Positions 52,560 through 63,177 of a stretch of 64,000 nt of DNA are shown one piece after another. The stretch comes from Tetraselmis striata. Taxonomy: Eukaryota; Chlorophyta; Chlorodendrophyceae; Chlorodendrales; Chlorodendraceae. The notes below the pieces were generated by a model. That model did not search any database, was not told the origin of the DNA, and saw nothing but the letters and a program-made list of their open reading frames with translations. Each line of letters begins with the position of its first letter. The stretch's first letter is position 1. The position numbers and the translations under genes are program-made. The stretch spans positions 1-64,000 of the forward strand of contig VCJN01000096.1 of NCBI GenBank assembly GCA_006384855.1, given 5' to 3'.

Positions 52560-53979
52560 GCGCGTCCACCTGCGCCTTGCGCTCGGGGCCGTCCTCCTCC
52601 GTCACCACATTCTGCAACCCCCACCGCGTGACGAACCACGCAGCTCCTTGCATGCGCTTGTACATGTGCCCAAGCACCGCCTGGGGACGCGAAGCTCCTT
52701 CTCGGTCATGATCGCCTTCACCCGGGCCTCCTCGAACAGCGGACCGGCGTTGAGAATGGAAAACGTTTCCATGTGGTGCAAGCAGTCCTCCATGAACAGC
52801 CGGACTGCACCGTCACCTTGCCTGACCCTGCAGTCATGGAGGGGAATGCCGTCACGCCCACGCCCACGCCCACGCCCGGGGGGGGGGGGGGGGGGGTTTA
52901 CCTTTCGACTTCTTGGACACCGCAAACGAAGGGCGCAACTCGCGTCCAAAGTTGCTGGGTATCGGGACTAAAGCCTGGCGCCGGTCTTCCTGCTTCATAG
53001 CTCGGAATCCAATGTGGCCCTGCACGGTGACAAATTTCCTCCAGAAGTCCCTTCCCAAGCCAAAAAAAAACAGGTGGAACGGCGCGAGGGGGAAGAGGTT
53101 GACCATGCTGACATAGCCCAGGACCACATGCACATGGCACACGCCATGGCAGCCAGTGTTGTGCTTGGCCTCCGCCAGCCGGGTTGTGTTGAACGCACGC
53201 CGGGCAAGGTGCGTGATTCACTGGACAAGTCATCGCCTTCATGGACGGTTACCAAGCGAGCATCCCCGTCCGCATCCACAGGGGGGTGCTCCTGGGCAGC
53301 CGCCATAGCCTCCACAACCTGCCACGCCGACCGGGCGGGTGCGTGTGATTCCATACAACCGCAGTTGAGTGGTGCCACCCGCACGCAGGCCGGGCCCACT
53401 CACCTCTGAACGCAGAAGGTCCACAATGTCACCGTCCTCGAAAACAGCGCGCCACTGGGTCGCCCCGCCGTAGTCCTCCAACACCCACTCGGTAACGACG
53501 CCGGTTATCACGCCGTAGTGCCATACTCCCCGGAACTTCTTGGCGATGACCTTCATGTAGAAGTCACCGGGATCGCCTTTCCGTATCACGCCCTCATCGG
53601 CAGCTTCCACGTCCGCCGGCGGCCACGCAGGCGCGTCGATGTCCATACCGTCTTCGCCAACGGGGTCCTCCCCCACACCCATCACATCGTCCTCCGAGAC
53701 CGGCGCCGGCGGGCCGTTTCCGACGGCTGCAGCTACTCCTGCTGCCGCCCCTGCCGCTGCTGCTGCTGCTGCTGCCGCCCTGCTGCTGCTGCTTGTAATA
53801 AGGGCGGCCTTGCGGTGCAACTTAGCCGCACGCTTCAACGAGTGGCTACAGTTCGGGTATTTCCGGAAGTGCCGCTCTCGCGCCGTCCTTTCACTACTGC
53901 CCGTCACGATGCCGTGGCAGTGCTTGCATGTGTACACGCCATTCTTCGACACACTCGACATCCATCCCTCTCCCGGCAT
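52560..53979 (-). CDS. BED-finger/Tudor-like element protein, copy 2
   Basis: First exon 53979-53404 is intact: ATG (MPGEGWMSSVSKNG), BED-like C2H(C/H) finger (CKHCHG, then RHFRKYPNCSH), Ala-rich linker, acidic stretch (GVGEDPVGEDGMDID), then the Tudor-like FRGVWHYGVITGVV, WRAVFEDGDIVDLLRSE, ending at donor GAG|GTGAGT. A C-tract lies just upstream of the first exon. Later blocks: VVEAMAAAQEHPPVDAD (about 53325), GRDFWRKFVTVQGHIGFRAM to SKKSKG (about 53080-52905, donor GTAAAC followed by a C-tract) and MEDCLHHMETFSILNAG (about 52800). The last block has small deletions against copy 1. DNA- and chromatin-binding is suggested by the domains; the role in transposition is unknown. Confidence 0.5.
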
Positions 53980-54423
53980 GCCTGCTGCCGCGCGCGCGGG
54001 GGGGGGGGGGGGGGGGGGGGGGGGTTGAGAGTTGGGGTGGATGTAGCCCACCACCGGCAGGGAGCACAAATGCGAGTGCGCGGCTGTCCGCGCTTGGTTC
54101 AGCGGTGAGCGGCGGTGACCGCCAGGCGACCCCGTACTTCATGCGCGTGCTGGGGCGTTACACAATCATCAGCAGTTAGGGCGGCTGCATTAAAACGCGC
54201 ACCTACGAACACCACCTACCGCCTACCACCTACCGTACCACCTACATCCGCCCACACCTCCGCCCGTCGTGCCGCACATCGCCGCACACCGCGGGGTCAG
54301 CGATGTGCAGCGATGTGCAGCGAGTACGTGCAGCCGCCTGTACTTAGCCCGGGTACTCCGCGTCGGCGGGCGACACGCGAGCCCGCGTGCGCATATATCA
54401 ATTTGATGAAGTTATGGAAATGA

Positions 54424-54447
54424 GAAATTCATATAGTACTTTACAGG
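54424..54447. other. Unoccupied E1 insertion site
   Basis: GAAATTCATATAGTACTTTACAGG-type sequence equal to the E1 left flank (up to 10164) joined to its right flank (from 15073). AT at 54433-54434 is the shared dinucleotide. Confidence 0.93.
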
Positions 54448-54549
54448 TCGCGCGCGATAGTCGTCGCTACTCGGTATGAAATCCACGTCCCTCGTCCGTC
54501 CCGTATCGTCCCCGTATGTCGTCGTTCGTCACCAGCAGGGCACACTTGC

Positions 54550-54571
54550 GTCACATCTGAATCTCACAGTG
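54550..54571 (-). repeat. Terminal inverted repeat, copy 2 right
   Basis: 22-bp complement of the CACTG terminus. Confidence 0.92.
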
Positions 54572-54880
54572 ATCACACCTCAGTGCCAGCAGGCGGGACG
54601 CCTCTGGCTGCCTTAGCGTGCCTGCTGAGCTTTGGATGGGATGGATCTGACTTAGGTAGGGACAGCAAGGGGGCGTTGCTGTCTTAGCTATTGCCCACTG
54701 GAAGGAGGAGGGGCTAGGAAACATTGGAGGATGGCCGGTAGCTTGAGCTGTGATAACACTTCGTGTTCCCCACTGTGGTTAGAGATAGCAGGCCCTAAGA
54801 GCAACTCAGTCTGAGCGAGTGGATGCAGCAGACTAGACGTTGTAACAAATTTCAATTTCAATTTCAATTTTTTCCAAGGG
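54572..54880. other. Possible retroelement 3' end with (TTTCAA)n tail
   Basis: Non-coding, about 270 bp ending in AACAAATTTCAATTTCAATTTCAA. A short-period tail of this kind is common at SINE or LINE 3' ends, but no duplication was confirmed. Confidence 0.35.
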
Positions 54881-55026
54881 AGGGAGGGAGCGCAAACACA
54901 TTACCGAAAATAAGGCGCTTTGGCTTCGTTACAAGCTTTTGGGAAGGATCAGAAAGCTTAGGCGACAGACCGCCCGCAAAATTGAGCGAGGGGAGGGTGT
55001 TCGTGGCTGCCGCACCGGGACCCCAT

Positions 55027-55350
55027 GGTGGGTGCGCCGCGACAAAGGAAGATGGCATGGACAAACAAGCCCGCTTGTGCTTTTAAGCACACGACGAAGC
55101 AACATGCGACGAAGCAGCGTCACCCGGAATGGTTGCGTCGGGAACCACGCGCGGGTGATGCCGTACGGGCGTAAGGCAACTTCCGCCAAACGATGAAATT
55201 GCCGAGGGGCAGCTGAGTCGACGCAGGTTCTCGAGAGGTTGCGGGGTCGATGCATACTGCACGGGGCATACTAGCACTGACCGGACATACTAGTACCGTA
55301 CCGCGCCTGCTAAGTAGACACAGAAAAGGAAACCCCAACTACTAGTCCGA
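55027..55350 (+). repeat. Direct repeat flanking the 68-bp array, left
   Basis: Similar along its length to 57948-58282 (GGTGGGTG, ACAAACAAGCCCGCTTGTGC, GCACACGACGAAGCAACATG, GCGTCGGGAACC, ACTTCCGCC). Divergent, with indels. It could be an LTR-like boundary. Confidence 0.7.
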
Positions 55351-55589
55351 CCCCAAAAACCGTTCAAGGGAGGGAGGGGGGCCATGCACTTGCCAACATA
55401 TCTTGGGCGCCGGCAGCAGGGCGCCGGCCGGGCGGAAGAGGAGCTGCACCGCCTCCGAGAAAAATGGATGGCTACCGTCGCACGCACGGTCGGACGTGCG
55501 TGCGGCGGGCGGGCGGAGGGCGGAATGGGCGATGTAATATGTAGCAAGCTCCGCGCAACGACGGGCGATGGCGCCGACTAGTTGCCCAC

Positions 55590-57580
55590 CCGGGGCTGCG
55601 AAAGCGACCGGGGCACAAAGTGCAGCGGCGGCTCGATGGCACCGACTAGCTATTGAGTGCCCCGGCGCGTAAGCGATCGGGGCACTGGTGCAATGGCGGC
55701 CCATAGGCGCCGACCAATTGCGTGTCCGGGCTGCGAACACAACACTTCCCGCGGTAACCCGTACGATACTGCGAAAAATGCCCGGATATAAGATCCGATA
55801 TGCGGTTCGCGCCGTTAGTACAGTGTGCACTTGCGGCAACGCGACGCGCACATCGCGCGGCCTATTGCCCATGCTCTAGCCTCTAGCACGCCCACGCACG
55901 ACTGTGAACCACCGACACCGCGACCACCCGTAGCGCCAGAAGTACCTCTTTATGCGGCGATGGTGGGCGGGTTGCGACCGGTACGGCCACGCATGCGGCG
56001 TGCTGCGGGGTCTCCGTGGCGACCCCGCAGAAACCGAATGATAAGAGCGCCGCCCCAATAACCATAAACTTCGCACCGATGGCACAGACTCAGTCGGACC
56101 AGCTAGGGGGAGACGTACACTATGTGTGCCTTCTATTTCGACTCAACTGCCTTTCTATCCTAGCCGTTTTGGCCCTAAAGGCGTATGGTGTCAGCAAAAC
56201 GCAAATCCCTCATGGGGGTGGTCAATCGGGCGGCAGTCGCAAGGGTGGACCTCACGGCCGCTGTCCCGGGACATACACGCGCCCCGAGCCAGCCGTGTCC
56301 TCGAAGGGGTTAGGAGATAGGGTTACGGGGTGGGCGGGAGCTAGTGGGATGGACGGGGTTGGGCTAGTGGATGCATGATTCGCCGCCGCCGTGCCGAGCG
56401 GGTACTTCGGGCGGCGCGACGCGGATCCCGCGGCGCAGGGGCGCGGCGCGCTCGAACATATTATTCGTACCGTATTCGGATCGCGAAATGTCGTACGGGT
56501 TACCGCGGGAAGTGTTGTGAAAGCAAGCGGGGCACGACGTGCAACGGCGGCCCATTGGCGCCGCCCAACTGCGTGCACGGGCCGCGGGATCGACCGAGGC
56601 ACAGTGTGCGGCGGCGGCCCGTTGGCGCCGACCATAAGCGTGCCCGTGATGTGAAGGCGACCGGGGCACATGGTGGTGCAGAGACAGCCCGTTGGCACCG
56701 ACTGGCTCCATACTGGCTTGGGCCACGGAAGCGACCGGGGCACATGGCGGTGCAGTGGCGGCCTGATGGCACCGACACGTTGCGTGCTCTTGCCGTGAAA
56801 GCAATCGGGGCAAAACATGCAGCGACGGCCCGTTGGTGCCGACCATCCGCATGTCCGAGGCTGCGAAAGCAACCGGGGCACATGGTCAGTGGCGGCCCAA
56901 CGGCGTCTACGAGTTGCGTGCCCGGGCCGCGGAAGCGACCAAGGAACATGTTGCAGTGGCGTCCCGATTCCGCCGACCGACTGCGTGCCGGGGGCTGCGC
57001 AAGCAAGCGGGGCATACCGTGCAGCGGCAGCCCGTTGGCGTCGACCAACTGCGTGCCCGGACAGCGGAAGTGACCATGGCACATGGTACAGTTACGGCTC
57101 GCTGGCATCGACTTGCTGCGTGTCCGGGCCGCGGAGACGACCGGGTCACATGTGCATAGGCGGCCTAATGGCGCCGATCAAGTGCGTGCTCGGGCCGCGG
57201 AAGCGACTGGGGCACATGGTGCAGTGCCGGCATGATAGCGCCGACCCAATGCGACGTGGCCGGTGCTACTGTAGAAGCAACCGAGGCAGAACGGTTAGCG
57301 GTGGCCCGTTGGCACCGACGAGCTGCGTGCCCGGGCCGTGGAAGCGATGGGGGCACAAGATGCAGTGGCGGCCCGTTAGTTGGCGTCGACCATCTGGATG
57401 CCCACACCGCGAAAGCGTCAGAGACACACGGTGTAGGGGCGGCTGCATGGTGCCGGCCAAGTGCGCGTAGTGGCAGCCCGATAGCGCCAGCCGACTACTG
57501 CGCGGGTGCCCGGAGGCGGCTTACAGTGGTGGCCGGTTGGCGCCGATCAGCTGTGTGCATGGGGCTGCGAGGGGCAGGTC
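55590..57580. repeat. Degenerate tandem array, 67-69-bp unit
   Basis: Units built on GCGTGCCCGGGCCGCGGAAG, CGACCGGGGCACATGGTGCA, GTGGCGGCCCGTTGGCGCCG. Starts near 56731, 56802, 56868, 56934, 57002, 57069, 57138 and 57203 show the period. About 18-20 units, interrupted by the element at 55738-56519. Open frames on both strands are artefacts of the repeat. Confidence 0.88.
55738..56519. mobile_element. 782-bp inverted-repeat element (MITE-like)
   Basis: Inserted in the 68-bp array. Termini are 29-bp inverted repeats, CACAACACTTCCCGCGGTAA... at 55738 and its complement ending at 56519. The array sequence GCTGCG-AA-AGCAA is interrupted after AA and resumes with AA, suggesting a 2-bp target duplication. 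No transposase is encoded. Confidence 0.75.
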
Positions 57581-57599
57581 GGTTGAAGCGCAAGTAGCG

Positions 57600-57947
57600 T
57601 GTTAAAACTGCAAGTCCCACCGGTGCATGGATCGTCCCTGCCCGCAACTTGCGGTCTTCTGAAACGGCGCACCTATGGCCGGCGGCATATGGGGGGCTCC
57701 TGTGTCGCGAGGCGCGAAGAGCTCCCCCCCCCCCCCCCCCCCCCCCCCTACCGAATCAGTCGAACGGTTTTCAAAGTGGGACACTTGTTGTCGGCGCGAA
57801 GAGCCGGCGAACGGTGCCCTATGGACAATCTTCCCGGCCAGCGAGACATGTCCTCGCGCTTGGCGCGGGGCGTCATTTGAGGGGCTTGTAAAACCAAAGA
57901 CCTTGCATGTCACGAAGACACGTCGAGCTCTGTTGCGGCGCGGCCTC
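57600..57947. other. Spacer with C-tract right of the array
   Basis: A C-run at about 57723-57748; no gene recognised. Confidence 0.4.
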
Positions 57948-58282
57948 GTGGTGGGTGGGCCGCGGCAAAGGGAAGATGGGTACAAACAAGCCCGCTTGTG
58001 CTTTTAATTAAGCACACGACGAAGCAACATGTGGGAGCAGCGCTACCCGTGGTGATTGCGTCGGGAACCGCACGCGGGTGGTGCCGTACGGAAGTACATC
58101 AACTTCCGCCGGACGATGAAACTGCCGAGGGGCTGCTGGGTAGTTGACGCAGGTCCTCGAGGGGCTGCGGGGTCGATGCAGCTCCTCGGGCGATACGGGG
58201 ATACTAGCACCGGGCATATTAGCACCGTATTGGCGCCGTACCAAGTAAACAAGGGAAAGGAAACCACGACTACTAGTAGTAA
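57948..58282 (+). repeat. Direct repeat flanking the 68-bp array, right
   Basis: Partner of 55027-55350; both precede a CTACTAGT-containing end. Confidence 0.7.
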
Positions 58283-58744
58283 ACATTATTACACCCGGCA
58301 CACGGTGATAGCGACCAGCGACTATGTCGCTATCTATCCGTTGATATATATATATATATCCAATTATCCATCCGCGTCTAGCGTATACATGCATATCGAG
58401 TTATAAAAGTAAAGTTCGTCCTGGGTCATTGGCGCAAGCCGCTTCAATACTTGACCTCATGCGCCAAATGTAGTCGTAGGCCTGGCATAGGCGGCATCAA
58501 AGCATACCATTGCCTCATTCGAAACCCGAAGGACTTTGACGAAGGACATGCATCCGCCGGGTAAACCCGGGGCACGAGCCTGGACGCCGATATTGCCCTG
58601 ATGTGAAAGAACCGGAATCGATATAGGGACCTCCTGAGTAGGAGACCACCGACCGCTCTACAGAGCGGACATATCGAGATATCCACTACCCGGTACTAGT
58701 AGCCCGATCGTGGTAGACATGTAGTATTGATACAAGATTGTCGC
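58283..58744. other. No gene recognised
   Basis: (TA)n at about 58344-58358 and short open frames only. Confidence 0.4.
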
Positions 58745-60450
58745 TACCCCTATTCGTTTGTTGCAAGTTTACGGCCGCCGTTTCGGCCGCCACTTCCGCT
58801 TCACGCCTTGGGGCTTGGGTCGCTTTGAGGGGCAGTATGGCGACACTATTACGTCCTTCCTCGAAGATGCAGACGCCACCGCGTTTTATACGCTCGCCGG
58901 CATTCGGGTGTTAACCCGGACCTCTTGGATACGCCCTCCATGCGCACGCAACTTTCCCTCCAGGTCCAGTTCGGCGGCCTCGGCATCGGCGATAACATGC
59001 TTGTCGCAGATGCCTGCCACATCGACGATGCGGCCCGTGTGGTTGGCCAAGCCGTGACTTTCCTCCGTGCTCAACACGCCACCTTGAGCGACGCCGGCGA
59101 GCTCCTTTCCGAGGCGTCAGGCGTATCCAGCCCTCATAGCCTCTACCTTGTTGGGACGTCCTCGATTAACCGGGCTTTGGCCACTCCAACGTTGGCGCCC
59201 GATGCCGGCGCCAACGTGTCGGCGCCGATGTGGGTTGTCGAGCTTCGTGCTGCTCATACGCGTAGTGTCGTTGACGAGTGTGGGGACGTGCGGGGTGCTT
59301 GAGGATCTAGCGGGTTGTTGGCCTCTGCCCTAAAGTTGCTCACCTGCAAGCGCTCTTCCATTCCTCGTGCCAACTGCTCGGCCGCTGAGGCTTAGCCGGC
59401 GTCTGCAATGCGCTCGGCGGCCGACCTCCAAGCTATCCCGCATCACTCGGACTTCCCCTTGCATTCCATGCGGAAAGCCCAAGAGACCCTGAGCCACCGC
59501 ATCCACACGGTCCGCTTCGCAAAGCTTGCTGCGCATATGCATGCAAGCGGCCCTAACAGTTACCGCTTCCGGGCCGCCTCTTACGCGCTGCGTCAGCGTT
59601 CTTGGTGACTGATCCTCCAGAAGTGAGGGTCGCCTTGGTGAAGTCCGTGAGCGTTCCCCCGAGCGAGTACTACGATTCCATGTTCCGCGTTCCCGCTTGC
59701 CGCCCATTCAGCCTTCCAACGGCTCTTGTCCTCTCCCCCGGCGAGCCATGCCCTTGTGGTTTTTGCTCCTTCTCGGAATAAGGCATGCTGGCCCGTTTTG
59801 AGGCTGATAGCGTGCGTGGGGGTCGCTGAATCGGCTTGGGAGGACGCGGACAATGATCACGTGGCACGGTGCTCTGGGGCGGGTGGCTCCAATCACGCCG
59901 CACACGAGTGGGCGGCACATGGCCTTTCCGACGTTTGCCAAGACGTTAAGTCCGCCCTAGGCGTGGGTGTCCATAACCTCACGGACCCGTAGGTGCTTGT
60001 TTCTCTTCCGAAGGGCAGCGACGACCGGCCGGCGGATGTGATTGCCTAGGCTTTTTGGGTATGGTGGTATCCGCGGGAACACGGTTGCTGTCGATTCATA
60101 CCACCATTGCCCCTATCCCCTATCGGCGTGTCAAGCTCGGATCCAACGACTGAATTGCGGGCCGCAAAGCGCCACAAATCCATAAGTATGACGAGGATTT
60201 CCGAAACGCCGCCGGCATGCTTCGCTTTGCTTGTACCTTTCACCGTCTCCGAGTTCGGCTCGCTGTCCTCGCACGCTGGGGCGTTCTTGGTGGAACTTGC
60301 GAAAGCTAGCCACACGCACACTGGCCTGAAAATCGGCCAACTTGTCTGCGTGGCGCCGCCGTTTCTCCTTGCTCATCAACATCGCGCATGCGGACAACGT
60401 TCTTGGCAAAGTCGCGGCCGCGTGCTCAGCACGTGATGGTGCTCCCGCGC
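58745..60450 (+). pseudogene. LINE-like ORF2 remnant, C-terminal part
   Basis: Many frame changes. Reads YGDTITSFLEDADATAFYTL, then SLQVQFGGLGIGDNMLVADA (a GGLG block like that after the RT core of LINE-type enzymes), then SHRIHTVRFAKLAAHMHAS, PALVLSPGEPCPCGFCSFSE (paired cysteines, near 59740), DNDHVARCSGAGGSNHAAHE (Cys and His, near 59860), and near 60000-60400 RPADVI and VPFTVSEFGSLSSHAGAFLV, like an endonuclease-type tail. The order resembles the LINE-like fragment at 42165-43108. The RT core itself is not in the window. Confidence 0.5.
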
Positions 60451-62766
60451 CTGCGTCGCGTCGCTCATCACCCTTTGTTGCTAATAACCCGGGTCATCGG
60501 CTGTGAGCGCACTCGCCGCGGCTGATGGCCCACCTCTGGGTGGTGGTCCCCATTGGTTTCTCTGTACCCTCTCGGATTTTTTCCTACTGATCGTTCCTTG
60601 GCTTTAAGTGTTTCCCTCGACCCTTTGCTTCCTTGGCGACTTGGCGACTTCGTGGTTCTCATGGCTCATCCTTGGTTCTTGGCTCCCTGGCCTGCTTGAC
60701 CCTTGGTTTCAGGCTTGTATATCTGTATTTGCTGCTGGCAACCTTTCACAATTGCTTTTGGTTCTGCTTTTAGTGCGCATATTTCAAAGCACCGATGTAA
60801 GAAAATCATAGTTTCATGCGGCCAGGAAAATGATTACATGTGCTAGACGCAACATTCAAGAAATCCACACAGAAATCCAGAAGGAAATCCAGAAGGAAAT
60901 CCAGCTACGGGCCAACAGAGGCGGGAACCGGCCAGGGAAATCAAGTCCTCATTTACAACATATAATCCTTAGCGCACACTACAGCTACTGAATAAAGCGC
61001 AGTTTGCTCGGTGGTATGCGCCACAAAAAATCTAGTTGCTGTGGTGATGAGCTGGCTACGTAATAAAGATAGCGGTGCTGATACCAGATACAGCCGCAAT
61101 GTTTAGGGCCGGCAAAATAATTCGTCCGATGTTTTTCTACACTGGGACAGGTCGATACTCTACACGAAACGCGCACCGTAAGCGCGTCGTCAGAACATAC
61201 CTGTACTGTACTGATAAATAGAACAGCTACTGTAAATTCAAGGGAAAGGTGACAATCCTGAAACTGTGGGCAACAGGCGAGAGCTGCCTCCGTCGCCCTG
61301 TGTCACCAGTACATCTTCTGTGTAACCCTGTGTCCACTCCTGGTGTCACCCGCCCTCGAATGTATAAGGATTATTGTGCAGCGAAGCGGAATAGTAGCAG
61401 GAACGGTAGAATCGGGTGGCACGGCAGGTCCAGGGCCGGCATATATATAGGGGCCTGCAGAAGCGCGTGCGTGCGCTGGGCTGTGCGTGTTGCTGTAATC
61501 GCCACGCAACACAAAAAGCGACCACCTGTACAGTAGATGGTCGCCACTGTACCATAGGTCCATAGTACCTTGTAGGTGAAGTTTCGTACAGGTACTGGCT
61601 CACAGCGAGCAGCAGCTCGCCTTGCCATTGCGCTGCACTAAAGCTCCTTATTTGTTTCAAGGACGGGGTGGTATTCCTTGCCCAGTCATGGCGTAGCGAC
61701 GTACGGGTAGCGACCGATCGTTCTTTCTACACGTCTGGTAGCGACTATAATATCTGCATATTTCGGTGATGCGGAGCAATTCCGCTGTCGCGTTTAGCTG
61801 CTACTACGCGGCCAGGCTGATACCTATCCTTAACTACGGTGCTTACTCAATACGTATTATTCACTCATGTGCATGCAGCCACTGCTGTAGCTTCCGCATC
61901 GCTAGTAACACTCAGTCTAGCGCTGCATTGCAGCATGCAGTCTTGCACCGGCAACACACATGCATACTAAACAGCTTGCTTCGCCCTACGACATCTTTAC
62001 CCAGCTGCCCCACTGCTCCTCGCCAACACATCTAAAAACGAGAGCATGCGCAGTCGGCACTCGTGCTGCTGGTGCAAAAGTGCTGTACTGTGTATACGAG
62101 TCAGGAGATGCGCGGATGCGCGTGTTCGGAGCGTGTTCGCGCGTATTATATGCGAAGAACCTGCTTGCGTGGCATATGGTCTGACGTGGATCGTCGCGGA
62201 AACCCTTGCCAGTATATTCATGCACACCATTCCCGTACACGTGCAATATATTTTACGATTCTCAGCTGTTACCGGATAGAATCCGTTTCGCTGGCTGCGT
62301 GAAACAGCGACAATATTACCATCTACGCGTACTACTTTTTTACCGCCCCTTCTTTCGTGTACCGATGATGGCCCGGACGATGATGAATGCTTTGTCGGAT
62401 ATCTGCACAGCATCAGGGGACGATAAGGCGGGTCGCCCAAGAACCGCAGCGATCACCACCACCACCGCCATTCCCATCTCCGCCCGCGTCCTCCAACATC
62501 AGCGTCAACCGCTATCGAACCCTCCATAGGGACGGGATTCTCCCAAAGAATAATCGTCCTTATCCTGTATGTCAGACGCCAAGTGTGCTCTCAGGTGCCC
62601 TGCAACACCTCCGGTGAACTCTCGCTGAGTCGTCGAGACGTCGAGACCCAACAGCATATCTCAATAGTTGGCCAGACCGACGCTCACACCCTGAGCGCCG
62701 CCTGACATTACGACAATCAAGCTGAAGTCTTCCTCCCCCGCGCCCAGCGCCGACTCAAGGTTCGAC
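60451..62766. other. Unassigned stretch
   Basis: 60860-60910 has a short tandem of GAAATCCAGAAG. Otherwise only short frames without known motifs on either strand. Confidence 0.4.
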
Positions 62767-63177
62767 ATGCTGCGCGCTTACTTCAAGCAGAGCGCCGTAG
62801 GCTGCGCGGCCGTAGCGACAGGAGGTGGCGTGGCCGGCGGCCCCGAGGCGGGCGCCGGCGCCGGCGCTGCACTCATCACTGGCAAAGCGGCGGCCTCCAG
62901 CGCGAGTGTGCCCGTGCCGCCGAGCCGGCTGCCGCAGCTGGTGCTTCCTTCCGCCGGCTCTGCCTCCTGGTTCCCTTCCGGCACCCCACCTGCGTCGCCT
63001 TCCTCCTGGGGCACGTGGTCTGTCGAGGACCTGAGCCTGACCGGCAGCTTCAGCAGCACGCCGGCCTCTTCGCCGAGCGGCAGTTTCTCCACTCCTACGG
63101 CCACAGCCGCCGGCCAGTCCAGCAGGAAGAGCCTCGACGAGGCGCGATACCTGCGCTCTTTCGACTCCTGGACCTAA
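62767..63177 (+). CDS. Hypothetical Ser/Ala/Pro-rich protein, 136 aa
   Basis: ATG 62767 to TAA 63175-63177. Starts MLRAYFKQSAVGCAAV, then Gly/Ala-rich and Ser/Pro-rich tracts, ending SRKSLDEARYLRSFDSWT. The frame is open for about 20 codons before the ATG. No family recognised. It could be the start of a gag-like ORF or a host exon, or chance in GC-rich DNA. Confidence 0.25.
   Translation: MLRAYFKQSAVGCAAVATGGGVAGGPEAGAGAGAALITGKAAASSASVPVPPSRLPQLVLPSAGSASWFPSGTPPASPSSWGTWSVEDLSLTGSFSSTPASSPSGSFSTPTATAAGQSSRKSLDEARYLRSFDSWT

Larger units (their letters stand above)
47181..54571. mobile_element. CACTG-terminated DNA transposon, copy 2
   Basis: 7391 bp, perfect 22-bp inverted termini (CACTGTGAGATTCAGATG... 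at both ends). Collinear with copy 1 but without E1 and with different repeat counts: about two 370-bp units, five Cys-rich units, two 30-bp units. Flanking triplets are ATG (left) and ATC (right), so the target duplication is imperfect. Confidence 0.8.

Noticed and set aside
2295-54571. Simple segmental duplication of 2.3-15.2 kb and 47.2-54.6 kb
   Set aside because: Similarity begins and ends exactly at inverted CACTG termini, with a 3-bp duplication at copy 1, so transposition explains it better.
55600-57580. ORFs of 200-276 codons on both strands
   Set aside because: Tandem-repeat artefacts; frames follow the 67-69-bp array and show no domain.
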